Assembly: GCA_030248215.1 (NCBI GenBank)
Contig: JASANG010002473.1
Span: forward strand, 124,001 to 188,000
DNA: 64,000 nucleotides
Direction: 5' to 3'
Source: Enoplolaimus lenunculus
Taxonomy: Eukaryota; Nematoda; Enoplea; Enoplida; Thoracostomopsidae
Part shown: one piece after another, positions 41,137 through 53,418 of the stretch
How the letters are laid out: the number at the start of each line of letters is the position of its first letter
Position numbering within the stretch: the stretch's first letter is position 1
Notes under the pieces: model-generated
Database searches by the model: none
What the model was told of the DNA's origin: nothing
Seen by the model: only the letters and a program-made list of their open reading frames with translations
Made by a program: the position numbers and the translations under genes

Positions 41137-43296
41137 CTAAATGTCAACAACCGAGTGACCTTTACAAGTTTTATCAGTCAAAATAATTTTGCCTTGACTC
41201 GAGCAATGATTGTGATACTTGCTGTTTTCGTCAGATTTCGATCTTCGAAATGACCACAATGCAAGCGGAACGACGATTTTGCGCACAACTGCAACAAAAC
41301 AAGTTGCAATTAGTAAATATGTTAAAATTTCAATTGCAAGTCCAATTGCTCCGGATATTGAGTTCACTCCATCGAACCAACGTCTCGGATTGAGCAAGTG
41401 CCAAAAGTTGCTCGTTGCGGAATTTTCAGTTGAATCTACCTTAGGCTGATTACAACCAGGACAGTTACTTTGGCTTTCGATGAAAACATTTTCAAGTTGA
41501 AAATTTTCAATAGGTTGTTGAATTAGCGGTGCTAAATGACACTGTTTGACGTTAGGGCGGCGAACAGGACTTACGCAGACGTACCGTTGGGTGATTATAT
41601 GTTTTGGAACGGGTAAAATTTCTGTGAAATTTGAAATAAACGGTACCAGACTCGAAGCAGTTAGAACAGTGTCTAGTTGACTATGATCGAACGCCGTGTA
41701 GATCGAAACTAAAAACTCGCCAAACCCTTCAATAATTGTTAAATTTAAATATCGGTTGCCGTATTTGTCAGTTTGTAGAGTTGCCCGAAATGCTTTTGCA
41801 TAACTCGCATGCAAATGTGATACGACAAGTATTTTTTGTCGAAGCGCCATATCGAGTTTCAGCGTTGGAGCACTTGATTCGGCGTGGTCAACACGAATTA
41901 CGTCAGCTTCAGTCGGTGTTTGCGTTTTAAATGCGTTGTGATGTGTAGTTGCTGCTGAAACAATTCTGTCGGTTGTTGAATAAATATTGCCAGGCTTTTG
42001 GCGCCAAATTTCAAGTCGAAGCAGCAACGAGCGGTACCGCGCTAAAACCGATCGTCCAGCGTATGGTTCGTTCACTAGTTGCCCAGTAGAGTTACGAATT
42101 GCGACAGACTGCGATTGTACGTTGTACTGTTCCGAGTATTTTTGTTGTTTACAATCAATCGGATGAGGTTGATGTAAATTTGACAATTTTATTATCGGAT
42201 CTTTGACGAACCAGGTTCCGGTGTATCCGGACGCCGTTTTGTGGTTCTGAAATGAACGTTCTCGATATCTAAGCCATCCCAATTTATCTATCGCATGCTC
42301 ATACAACCCATTAACATCAATTTCTGTCATTTCCATCAAATCATACGCAACCGGAACCGGATTTTGGCCGCGGGTATTATGGCGATTACCAGGAGAATTT
42401 TTGTAATAAAAATATTTTGGCTGTAGTCGAAATCGTGCATTATTCGCATCGGCAAATACGAACATATCAGCAACATTCTCATAGCCATTCAAATGTAAAT
42501 AGTTTCCTTTGTACGGCATAATCGAATGAGTATAATTGCGAAACATTGACCATTTCGTACCGGTGAACGCGTATATTTGAACCTGAAGTGAGACTGAAGG
42601 CAATGGTTCGCCTGGCCGTATCGCAGTAAATACGTCATGCAGATATGGAGCAACAGTCACTCGACAACACATTCGTGCTGGCTCGCGACTATCGTTCAAG
42701 CCAACTTGAGGACATCCTTGTGTTCGTCGATTTGAATGAAACGTTTGAACGCAAATATCATCGGAGCCACGCTGGATTGCTTGAGCCTGTACTGCGTTCA
42801 ATTTTCTCGTGGAATCAACAGGATGGTTAGTACAAATTTGCCCACCAAATTCATGCGTACAAAAGCGATCAGCAACACCGGGGCAGTTGCACCTGCACGC
42901 CGACGACAGCTGTGGGAAGCCAAATTGATAGCTACTTCTGACCGGGTAGAATTCAGTAAAACCGGCGTACTGAACTGCGTAGAGTAGTGACTGAATTTGA
43001 GTCGTTTTTGAAGTATTCCTTGTAGCTTCATCGGTTACCGAATCAAGATCTGTTTCGTTATTCAAAATAACTTGAAAACACGCTTGATGGTTAAGCTTAA
43101 GTGTTAGTTTAACGTTGGTGGTCACTTGTAAACTGTAAGTTTCGTTTGTATGATAGTAATATTGGCCGTCAGTGACACGCGGAACTAAACCAGGACATCG
43201 TACCGGAAGCTGAGCGATCGAGTTTACCGCTGTGACAGAGTTGTGAATGCGATAAATTAAGCTGAGGATTAACAATAAATTGGTTACCTTTATCAT
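41137..43296 (-). CDS. eff-1/aff-1-like: EFF-1/AFF-1-like cell-cell fusion glycoprotein, intronless
   Basis: One uninterrupted 719-residue frame from ATG at 43296 to TAG at 41137. Residues 1-23 form a signal peptide (MIKVTNLLLILSLIYRIHNS). The ectodomain has many cysteines (C34, C73, C134, C136, C138, C146, C155, C182, C195, C210, C211) with the clusters CRCNCPG and RMCCRV, and several N-glycosylation sites. Then come VNGLYEHAIDKLGWLRYRER, GTWFVKDPIIKL, a CPGCNQPK motif near the membrane, a transmembrane helix at about 648-672 and a short basic tail. Order, length (C. elegans EFF-1 is near 660) and motifs fit the nematode EFF-1/AFF-1 family, surface proteins needed on both cells for developmental cell fusion. 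The family shares a class II fold with some viral fusion proteins. It lacks introns, unlike its neighbours. No LTR, gag or pol is near, so I treat it as a host gene. Confidence 0.82.
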   Translation of the reverse strand: MIKVTNLLLILSLIYRIHNSVTAVNSIAQLPVRCPGLVPRVTDGQYYYHTNETYSLQVTTNVKLTLKLNHQACFQVILNNETDLDSVTDEATRNTSKTTQIQSLLYAVQYAGFTEFYPVRSSYQFGFPQLSSACRCNCPGVADRFCTHEFGGQICTNHPVDSTRKLNAVQAQAIQRGSDDICVQTFHSNRRTQGCPQVGLNDSREPARMCCRVTVAPYLHDVFTAIRPGEPLPSVSLQVQIYAFTGTKWSMFRNYTHSIMPYKGNYLHLNGYENVADMFVFADANNARFRLQPKYFYYKNSPGNRHNTRGQNPVPVAYDLMEMTEIDVNGLYEHAIDKLGWLRYRERSFQNHKTASGYTGTWFVKDPIIKLSNLHQPHPIDCKQQKYSEQYNVQSQSVAIRNSTGQLVNEPYAGRSVLARYRSLLLRLEIWRQKPGNIYSTTDRIVSAATTHHNAFKTQTPTEADVIRVDHAESSAPTLKLDMALRQKILVVSHLHASYAKAFRATLQTDKYGNRYLNLTIIEGFGEFLVSIYTAFDHSQLDTVLTASSLVPFISNFTEILPVPKHIITQRYVCVSPVRRPNVKQCHLAPLIQQPIENFQLENVFIESQSNCPGCNQPKVDSTENSATSNFWHLLNPRRWFDGVNSISGAIGLAIEILTYLLIATCFVAVVRKIVVPLALWSFRRSKSDENSKYHNHCSSQGKIILTDKTCKGHSVVDI

Positions 43297-46200
43297 TTTG
43301 TAGGTAAAATTTCAAAATGACACTACTGATATATAATAGTTTCCCTCAAACAGTATATGAGCTGAACTAACTGCAAATATACAAGCAATACACACTCACC
43401 CACACATATGTATGTGCAGTGTCAAATCATAAAGACGTTAAAGCCGCGTCAGCTCATGCGTCAAGCTTCTATATTTGTGTGATGATGTCACATCCGTGCC
43501 TGGGACAGGACATTTGATCCCTACATTGAATTAAGCAAAATTGGATACATTTCTGCCAGCAAGCGTTAAAAAAGTTGCGCCTAAAATCCTAAATTTATCA
43601 GGTAATTTCTCAATTTCCAATATTTTTATCCCCATTTCTGCGTAATACTTCAAACTGAACTCCCAAAATTCTAATTTTTCGAAATTTAGGGACTTATCCA
43701 CGAGTTTCTGCAAGTGAACTAATAAATACATTTAACTTCCGGTGTCTCACATGTTTTTGCTCCGGCGGAACTCTCCCAGATTCAAATGAATCAGTATTTC
43801 AATGATACTGTTTCAAATTGTCCGAGGTAACAAGCCGAAAATCAAATCTAAATAATTTTGGATTTGTAGAAAATCTATATTATATTCTCGTTTTGTTAAA
43901 ATATTAAAACATTTAATATTTACAAGGTTCGTAAAAAATTAGGCAAACGGCACAACTTTATGGTACGGTTTGGTTGAGGTCGCATAATCATAAAAAAATT
44001 ACGATCAAAATTAAAGATTTGGACATTTATTGCAGATATATTTACAAATAAATATCTTACGGCATATAAACAAACTCATCGGATGACGAATTTTTGAAAA
44101 TTTTGCCAATAAATGTCCTAGTTTGATGTCGGAAAACAGATAAGTTAGACTTGTGCAACCGATATCTGTCTGATTTTATCAAATTTTTTAGTTTTTTATA
44201 GTCAATTTAGTTTTCAAACTAAGGATTCGGACAAAGCACTATTGTAAACCATTGTCGCATTTTAAACAGCACCTTTCAAAGCGACATATTCGAAATGTTT
44301 CAGAAAAGTCAGGTTGGTTCAAATCAGCCGGCCAAATTACTAAACAAATATATATTACTGACGGCTTATAAAAATGCTGAACATCTATGCCCATATTCTC
44401 AAATGTATGCAGCACCTATGCATAGTTGGCGATAGGTACTGTAAGTTTTGTTTCATCACATAGAGCGATTTAAAAATTTTAGCATTTTTTGCAGTTCTTT
44501 TGTCACGGGGTGTCCCCATGTGCGGGCGTTGGAGGGCCGTGCTTCCCAAATTTGGCTGGTTTCCCCAAAATTGATTAGATATAAAATTAAACAATCTTGA
44601 GTTGTAATTTTAAGGAATACGGGCGCCGCCCCGGTATAGTTACACCAGAGGTGTACTTAAGTGCGTTAAATACAACGCTCGCAATGTATATTCTTTCATA
44701 CACAGAATGCAACCAGTTGCATACTCTTGTTAAAAAAGTATCACTCATTTTGACCTGATATTAATATTAAATAATCACTTGACATTGGTGTACGCGTCAC
44801 AATAAACTTTATTAAATAGGTGGCATGATGCAGCCCGAGGAGATAGACACCATTGCCGAAGTGGCAACCGGAGTTCGCCGTGAGAAAAAATTACGCGATA
44901 TTAAAAACAATGAACAAATTGTGAATTTTAAGCAATTTTCCGCAGTGTCGTCAAATTTTACTTCATAAGCGTCTTTTTAACAAATATCAACATTTCAAAG
45001 TTTAAAAATTGCTTGAAAGTATCGAATAGAACCTACTACTCGATACAATTTTGTTAAAATACGAAAAATGTCACTGCTAAAATTGCCGAAACCTCTAGCA
45101 AAATTCTACTGGGTACGGAAGTCGACCAACCTGTTTATTCCGTGTATAAGTAAGACAGCGTAACACCGGATTAATATAATTTTAAACCTAATGGTGTTTC
45201 TTGTTTGTTACTAAAATTCTAAGGTGGGTAAAATCATCAATTTTGTACTTTTGCTTTGAAATTCTTTACTCGCGGGTAAACCCGAGTCAAAATTTTCTTA
45301 CACCGAATGCGTTTACTAACCGCTTCACACCTACGGCTTTGTGCTACTACACATGCGAAAATAGGCCCTTGTTCCATTATGCACAATTCTTGTTGTTGTG
45401 CACTAGTGATGGGTATCGAATATTTTGTCATATCGCCCATCTGTACGGTCACAGTTTGTATATACGCTGACTGCAGACAAACTGAATGTTCATCGTGTTT
45501 CGAGATTTGGTTTTCAATTTTTAATTATAGTCAAAGTCATAAGACGACTCAAGGACCGAAATTTTAATGAACCCTAATACCGAAACAAATATGCTAATAT
45601 ACATTGGTACATCCTCAATATAAAAAATATTTTTTAAAATTTAAAGGCAACCTGCAGTGCTCAGCAATTGCAAGCGTATTGTGGAAGCGTTGTTATCTGT
45701 AGTTATTCAGAATAACGTTATAAATGTTCACGAAAAAGTGCCAAAGTTCGAAATTCTTCATTAGCTGATGGCGAAATTGGTATTTTTGAAAAATTCGATT
45801 TTTAAGGTGGTTGCAAGGTCCTCGCCCCTTGAGACCCAAAAAAATTTTGCCAAAAAATTTGACAAAATTGGTTAACGAATTATTGTCAAACAACGATTTC
45901 GGTCCGCGCCAAATCAGTTATTTGACCATAATTCGTTAACCAAACGCCTGATTGCAAAAAATTTAGCACCGTTGGACTCAGCTTCGCAAGCTGCATGAAA
46001 TGGTACATAATTTGTTAAAGCGTTGGACAAAAAAATATTTTGTGTCTCAATGCAACAACGCCGGGTGTGGATATCTACAAAAAGTTGATCAAATGCAAAA
46101 ATGTGCTAAACTTCAAGGTTCACTTTTACAAGACATACAGCTTAACACCAAATTCGCTTATAAAAACCAAGCCAGTCGGCCAACTTTGCGCAATGGGCTA

Positions 46201-47350
46201 AAGTGTTAGCAGATGCCTAATAATCTGTGTGCAATTTTTCTAATTATACAATAATTACGTTTTAATGTGCTATGAAAACTATTGTAAACAAAGTGTGATT
46301 GGAAACTTGCCCAAAATACATATGTGGAGTATTCCAGCTTTTAATTTTATAGATATACGTTGACAAGCTACGGCCTGTGAGTCACTGACTGGTAACACAC
46401 TAGCCTAAATAGTTTACAGGAACAGTTTCAAATATCACTAAAACGAATCTTGCAAAAGCAACAAAAACTTAAACTTCAAATAAACGTAAATACTGTCCCA
46501 TAATTGCACTTATGCATCAAACCATTAAATCTAAACCTATTTCAAATGTAATCCGTTCGTAAGAGGTATTAAAGAGGTTAGTAAGCAACTGTATACAGGG
46601 GATATGTGCTTTATTCTTACACACCCTGATTTCATAGCTCAATTAATGGCTTAATCTTTAGCGTTAAATCTTTAGATGACCTCAGTAAAAACCCTTTCAT
46701 ACAGTTTCCGGAACTTCAACATTACTCTCCCTGGCGTTCCTTGCAGCTATAAACCATAAAAGTTTTATAGACAGCTATTTTTCTTTAAAAGTGATAGTTA
46801 TTATAAAAGACACACGGTGTATCTATATTAAACAGTGCGTGCTCATCACACGGACACTTGTAAGCTATGTCCAGTGGCCGTATTAACCAATATGAATTGT
46901 TTAGAGGTGTACCCTGAAACAAAACGACTGAAATATTGATAGTAAATGTGAAATTGGCTAATCGTTGACGATGGTACCACAAAGCAGTGACTTTAGTTGG
47001 CTGAATAAATTCGGATTGGCGCCTTGTCGCCCTTCTTGAAACCCCTTTGAATGATATGCCGTTGGGTATGTCTTAAAGCTACGAAGCTCGGAAAATGAGT
47101 GCTGGCGTGGAATAAAATTGTCCATCTTTTCGTTGAATAATCCTTACTTTTAAGACGCATGAAACGCTTGTTGAACGAATCAAAAACAAACTGAGAGATG
47201 CGAAGACAAACTTGAACGCAAATTGTGATATGTTGAGTTGTGCGCGTGGTTCGGTCGCAGATATAATTGAATTTGAAAGTTAAAAGATGGGAATATTCAC
47301 GCCGGATTCAAGTTTATAAAATAAAAAAAGTTGAAAACATAACTGGGATA
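43297..47350. other. Gene-free interval upstream of the EFF-1/AFF-1-like gene
   Basis: The first few hundred bases should hold the promoter of the 41137-43296 gene. No exon, tRNA or clear transposon was recognised elsewhere. Near 44390 a CCCATATTCTCAAATG word recurs from the element at 3244-3456. A segment at about 45772-45880 is a diverged inverted copy of about 54375-54490. Confidence 0.45.
45772..45880 (+). repeat. Dispersed repeat, inverted relative at about 54375-54490
   Basis: TTTTTGAAAAATTCGATTTTT followed by AAGGT, then GAGACCCAAAAAAATTTTGCC, recurs in reverse complement near 54375-54490 (GGCAAAATTTTTTTGGGGTC, then TTAAAAAATCGAATTTTTCA). Type and ends are unknown. Confidence 0.5.
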
Positions 47351-47792
47351 CTGTAGTGACTCGAATAAGAGGGGGGAAATACGAGGGGGTCCCCATTTTG
47401 TGTCCCAATCAATAGGAGTCCGTATTCCTAATAAGAGTCCGTAAGCGTAAAGAGTTGCTAAACCCTAATTTGAGTTTATAAATGTCAAGTATCCCTAATT
47501 GTAGCGCATAAATGACTCCAGGACCAAATGAAGTTGTGTTCGAAACTTTAAAGCGTACTTATGTTTGAAAGTACATTCCTAAGTATAACCTTGCGTTATC
47601 GCTCAAGCTTTCGATGCAAGGCAAAAAACGTTTAATTCAACGGATAGTTGCAATACCGAAAATATTAGTAACGAAGGACGGCGGAGGGCGGTTGAAAATA
47701 AATAAGAGTCCGTAACCGAATAACAAGGGGGGTAGCTTCTGGATAGGCCAAATAAATATCAGTCCACCTGCCTCTTATACGGGTCACTACAG
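47351..47792 (+). mobile_element. Tc1/mariner-type non-autonomous element, copy 2 (442 bp)
   Basis: CTGTAGTGACTCGAATAAGAG at the left and TATACGGGTCACTACAG at the right lie between TA dinucleotides. GAGTCCGTAA-like words are repeated inside. It has the same orientation as the copy at 48117-48554, only 324 bp away. Confidence 0.8.
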
Positions 47793-48116
47793 TACGCAAG
47801 CCGCCTATAACTAAGGTATTGATGCAAAAAATAGCATTAATGAATAGCAAATCTTAATTTTTGTGGTTTGTGAGTCAGGAACAAATCAAACCGAAGTCAA
47901 ACCAAAATTTATTTTGTCAGCATTTTGCTGTGCATGCAATTCATTTCAGAGTTTCTCCGTGCTCAAAACGTTGTGGAAAAGATGTCGTTTGGAACCGAAA
48001 CGCGTTTAAAATAAATGCGGATCCGATAAAAAACTTTATGTTGTTACAAATTTTTCAATAAGTTTTATGAATAAAGCATTCAGTTGTTTAAGTATCTACA
48101 CCTATTTATGTATGTA

Positions 48117-48554
48117 CTGCAGTGACTCGAATAATAGGAGGGGTAATAAGAGGCGTCCCGATTTTGAGCCCCAACCACTAGGAGTCCATATCCCTTATAA
48201 AAGTCCGTAAGCGGATAGAGTCCATAAACCCTAAATCGAGTCCATAAATGTCAATAATCCCTAATTGTAGCACATAAATGACTCGAGGACCAAATAAAGT
48301 TGAGTTCACAACTTTAAAGCATACTTTTTTGTTTTGAAAGTACATTCCTATATATAATCGTGCATTGCTACTGCGCAATCTTTTGATATAAGACAAATAA
48401 ATGTTTAATTCAACGAATATTCGCAATTAAATATAAAGTGCTCGGGAGGGCGGGTTAAAAGTAACTTACAGTCCGTAACCAAACAATAGCGAGGGTACCC
48501 GCTGGGGAGGCTAAATATATATACGTCCCCCTCCTCTTATTCGGGCAAATACAG
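48117..48554 (+). mobile_element. Tc1/mariner-type non-autonomous element, copy 3 (438 bp)
   Basis: The left end is CTGCAGTGACTCGAATAATAG and the right end TTCGGGCAAATACAG, both flanked by TA. The interior is collinear with copy 2 (GAGTCCATAAACCC, CCCTAATTGTAGC, AATGACTCGAGGACC). Confidence 0.75.
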
Positions 48555-49315
48555 TAATTGAAAATACTGAAGATGATATTGAGAAAACTGAAGATTTGAT
48601 TGAGAAACTCAGTTTACAGATGAGAAAACCAGAGATGTAATTGCGAAACACAACTTGTAATTGAGATAACCGAAGACTTAAGGTTCCTTTGAATATACTT
48701 GCAGCTGCAAGTATTTGGTGCCCCAGTTGCAGCTGCGAGTTCTCGCTGCAATAAAGTTGCACGTGTGAATGGGGCTGTATTGCAATTTTTCACATTCTTA
48801 ATATTTAAATCGTCGATTATTTTCTGTTTAATTATAATTTCTCATTTTCATTTTCGGGTTTTTCAATTACATGTTATTAATTGGCTTGTTGTGTTAAATA
48901 TTTTTTGAAGTTTTGAAGTTCCAAATTTTATATCCGATTTAACAGTGCATTCATTCATATTTTTGGTACGTGAACAATAATCATATTCTGTTTTTTGATT
49001 ACAGAGCTTCGACAATAGAATCGTTGTCCTATTCACCAAAATCAATAAATATTTCGCTACTTTGCGTGGTCATAGATTAAAATTTCAACCATTGCCAAAC
49101 TGCTGGTTTATACTTTTATGGTTTAGACACCTTTGCAGAATTATTATTTATCAAGTAATTTATTTATTTTGAATTCCAACATGAGTAATTAGTAATTTTT
49201 TACGTTGAAACTTTGGTGATTAACGTTGTGGTTTGTATACCTATTTATATAAGCAGGCAAACACTGAAACACCCTGTAAAAACAGAAGCATCGGATGCAA
49301 GATAAGGGTCACATA

Positions 49316-49415
49316 TACCGCAAAAAATGGTCAGCCAAATTGACTACATCGGAAATAGGCTCATCCGGACGATATAAACTGAGGCAAATTAGTTCACTCA
49401 CCATTTTTTGCGGTG
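49316..49415. mobile_element. 100-bp TA-flanked element
   Basis: TACCGCAAAAAATGGT at the left and ACCATTTTTTGCGGTG at the right are inverted repeats, with TA on each side. At 100 bp it is close to the lower limit for such elements. A second right end with ACCATTTTTTGCAGTG occurs at 56345. Confidence 0.7.
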
Positions 49416-49599
49416 TAGGCTATATTCTCCAAAATACTGTGGTGCTAAAATGTTTCAGATGATCTTTAGTTTGAGGAAGTATCAATAAATCTTTTTAGCT
49501 ATGTAAGTAACAGTAAAATACGATATTTTTTGTTTATAGGCTAACGCTGAGGTTTTGGTATCATTTGAAACGTTAAACACGAATCTAAAGCGTGTTTAA

Positions 49600-49862
49600 C
49601 CCCTTCTTACATTGAGTTGCCTATAGGCAACTAAGCGCAGTGTATATACGTTAAATAATGTATATCGCACCGTGTTTAACAATTGCAACACGTATACATA
49701 GTACTAAATCACCACAAGACGTGAGAGCCCCCTCGGGCTCGAGCGTCAAGCTCCTATAGCTGAGTGGTGATGGTATACGTCTTCCACGCCAGTCACACGA
49801 GTTCGAATCCTAGCATAAAAGTAGGTCTCAGTGGAAATAGAAAATATTCATGTGAGAAAGGG
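49600..49862 (+). mobile_element. piggyBac-like TTAA element with internal tRNA-like promoter, copy 1
   Basis: Flanked by TTAA on both sides (49596-49599, 49863-49866). The ends CCCCTTCTTACATTGAG and CATGTGAGAAAGGG are inverted repeats starting CCC, as in piggyBac-type elements. It is 263 bp with no coding frame. Inside, a Pol III A box TAGCTGAGTGG (49757-49767) and B box AGTTCGAATCC (49800-49810) stand at tRNA-like spacing, within a segment that looks like a degenerate tRNA. Confidence 0.75.
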
Positions 49863-50279
49863 TTAATTACAGTTTTCGGTATGCAGGTTTTGTTTGTTGC
49901 TAGATATGTGTTTATTTTTTTCTATGGTTTAAATTTTGGTATTATGATGGTTCGTGCCAAAATTAGTTTACAAAAAACAACTATTCCTACTTCAAGCTAT
50001 GCGAACAGAGCATGTTTTTAGGAACGGAACATAATTGAAGCCATTGACGCCGCAGCGCACACAAGACCACGCTGGTTATGGATGAAAATCCATGAAGATT
50101 TATGGTGTACCAATGTTTTCAAGTGTAAGAAGAATTTAAAACATCGTTGTAATAGGTTAAGACTTAAGACAATTTTGAACACAAGTCGTATTTATAAATT
50201 TATGACAAAATTTAGTTTTTGTTGTGTTCAAATTAGATGCCAATATGTTTTCTGGGATATTCAATGGCATGCCAAATGA

Positions 50280-51850
50280 TGGAACGGCTGGCTCGCTACG
50301 AAGGTTATCTGAGGCCACTTTGAGTCGGTGTGGTCCCGCCCACTTGGCGGGTATATGGGGTGCTAAGCAATCACGACATTGAAGGTATTAGTTAAATGTT
50401 GTGTTGCAGAATGCGACGGTTAGCAATCACTGGTTCTCAGAATCTGTATTTAGTGAAAATGACAGCTGTATCGTCCATGAGCCAACGGACGGCACCGTTC
50501 GCTGCCGGTCTGCGCCGTCTGCGGCGACCCACGTCACAAATATACATCCGGTGTCACACGGCAACGCGCGTCTCTAACAATTATTGTCTGACATGACGCG
50601 CGGCGAGTGCAAGCGATGACGTGCGCGATACCTGCGCAGAATATAGCGTAACACTAAGTGTTTTTATTTAGAAACCTCAGAGTTTCGCTAATGCTTGTGA
50701 GAAGTTTGTGATTTTGGCGAATATAAAGCATGACAGCAAAGTTGGAATAGATATAACCCATAAAATTTTCCATGAAAATGTCAAAGTCGACAAAATTTTG
50801 TCAAACGTTGCTTCTTCTGGATGGAAACCTCTTAAATGAAGATCTACGCTCATGAAATATAATGCCAGCTGTATTTAACAGCAATGACGAAGTATTTTCA
50901 TTCTTTTCGCTAGAGATATCAACATTAATCCAAACATATGTTTAAAGACCCTCGGGGCTGTACTCTCACTATATTCTGTCACGTAGAATCTTTGTCAATA
51001 TTGTTAAAATGAAAGCTAAACACAAGACATGTTCATATTTTGATTAGAACTTTAATTATTGTTGTAGCTATGTAATTTTTTCGGTTTATCGAGATCACAA
51101 AGTTTTAACCCAACGATAGGAGTTTAATTAGTTGGGGTTTTACCTGTCGTCGTTGTGTCGCTGTTGAACATAATTAGAATGCTATGTTTGAGATTAGGTA
51201 TTGGTTTAAATCTACATTCAATATTGTTAATTTTGCACTTTCAACTGGGGTTGCTGACTTGTTGAAAACATCTGAACTTCGAACCCTAAACCTAAGAAAA
51301 CCTTGATAACTTGGAAAATCATTTTCATACTGGAATCACAAATGAACGTTCGGTAGATGTCTATACTTGAGCCATATTTTTGTAAGCTGTACACCTATAT
51401 TCAGTAGTTTTTGCGTTTTTTGCACGTGTGTTGCACAAAGTTTAAGTTCTAAATCTAGAAAGCAGTATACAAAGTAGCTAGTTTCTGTACCAAGGCTTAC
51501 AGAATAGCTTTGAATACCCAAGAAATGTGAAATAAAATTCCACTTTGTAACCTATGACTTATAATACGTTGTCTAACATAGTGTCTTGGTTCTTTTTAGG
51601 GTTCCGCTATACTTACCGCGCACGTGCCATGTCAAAACAAATAATTTTTAAAAACGCATGGTGTCACCCGATATCGGGCGGCGCCGTTCGCCGCTGCGTG
51701 GGACATTCAAAACCGACAGCGGCGTGCAGTGCTGTACGTCATTGCGTGACATGGAAACTCATAGCGCAACTCTAGGTTGCCCTATAGTTTTATGGGTTGG
51801 GTACCAAAGCGCGGCTTCGCGTGGCGAGTTAAGCGCAACCCTTACAATGT
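50280..51850. other. Interval with CpG-rich islets, no gene recognised
   Basis: Islets at about 50280-50350, 50470-50640 and 51600-51850 are far richer in CpG (for example GCGCCGTCTGCGGCG, GGGCGGCGCCGTTCGCCGC) than the AT-rich DNA around them. They contain no sustained reading frame and no clear terminal repeats. They could be the GC-rich ends of an unidentified transposon. Confidence 0.3.
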
Positions 51851-53418
51851 TACACTTCCAAAATTAACGTTTCCGTGTCTAATCTTTCAGTTTGAAAAAT
51901 TGTAACGACCCGTCGTTATCCAGTAGTATTAATATAAGTTTGTAGTTTCCGGGTGTCAATCGTTCGCTACAACTTGGTCTGAGGTTTTGAAAAACGGCTT
52001 TATGTACATACATTTGGAAGACGTTCAGCGGTGTATACAAAGGGAAGGGCTAAAAGAAGGACAGTTCGGATATCTGTGTCTTTACCGAAGATTCTACAAA
52101 CAAGAAATTGGACATTTACCAGGGTCTAGATTAAGTTTCTAGTTCATTCGTTTACACGTTACCTAACTGAAATCTTTGGTTTACACCCTTAATGACATCC
52201 TTCAATAGGGAAGGGTGAATTAATCTGAATCCACATTGGCTGGTTTCTGAAAGTGTACTTAAAGTACGACTTTAGTACTTAAGTGCGTGCTAAGTAATTA
52301 AACCATTTTGTCGTTTTTAAAAGCGTAAGTTAAGTAAATGCTTATGTCGCTGACTAAATTTGATAGATTACAAGTTTACAATTCAGGCATACTAAAGTAA
52401 CCTTAGTCTAATTAAAATTGTAGACTCGCAGTGACACGGTGACTTCTTAATATAAAACAAAACTGTTACTTTTTTCTTATTAATACAATGGCTTACATTT
52501 GGCGTTTATTAGATTTTCCTCAAATTTTTTAAGTATTATTTACATAAGTCGTCAACTTAAGCAATTACTTTACTTAAGTATAAATACTTAAGTAAGATTT
52601 CGGAGTCCCTGCCATTGGTTCTAAAGTTGAATTCGGCAAAAAATCGTTTTTTTCGATCGTTGAACCTATCGATTGCCAGCGATTACATTAGAACAAAAGG
52701 GCTTCATCGCATTGCTAGAAACGGTTTATGGCGAGTATTTTGCAGCAAATTTTCAGTATTTAACTCAAGTAAATTTTTTTCTTAACGTTCTACCGCTAAC
52801 TAGTAAGCCAGCAGCCATATTCTCAACGGAGCATGAATTGCAAGTTAACACTGTGAAACGGTCAACCTGCCGCAATTGCGGATCTGAAATTCTGAACAGT
52901 ACCAGAGGAAGGTCAGCTGCAAAACCTTTGCCAAGTTTCAAAGCGCACTGTTTACTAATTTTAATGTTACGAAACCTATTGCCAATATAAGTGCTAGACA
53001 CATTTGAGAATACGAAACGTGGCGATAAACATGTCATGCCAGAGTTCGAGAAACTAGTGTTTGACAATATTGGCAGTTTTCAATTAAAACAAATCCCTTG
53101 ACATTTTGTTTTAAGGTCTTTTAAGTAGTCGAAATGTCAATGGTTCGTTTTGTATTCATCTTAAATTCACTGTTGGACTCACTTATATGACGAGTAGGTA
53201 TTTTGCGTAACTTACAATTTTGAGCTTTGGTAAAAGCGTTAGCAAGAAAATCTGCCGTTATTAACTTGGCGACAGGTTGTGCTCGCTTTGAGGGTAGAAA
53301 CCGAGTTTCGAGAAAATTAAACGAGTTGAAATTCTATTTCATTTTAAAATACAGCTGTCATTTTATTTCAAACGTAGTGTTTCATTTTTTTACTCGTTTG
53401 TATGATGTTCCTAAAAAT

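Noticed and set aside
41137-43296. Endogenous viral envelope gene
   Set aside because: The protein has the cysteine pattern, length and tail of the nematode EFF-1/AFF-1 family, and no LTR, gag or pol-like sequence lies nearby. The class II fold link to viruses is family knowledge, not evidence of a viral copy here.
49740-49830. Functional tRNA gene
   Set aside because: A and B boxes are good, but the segment is repeated within two TTAA-flanked elements and no convincing acceptor-stem pairing is seen.
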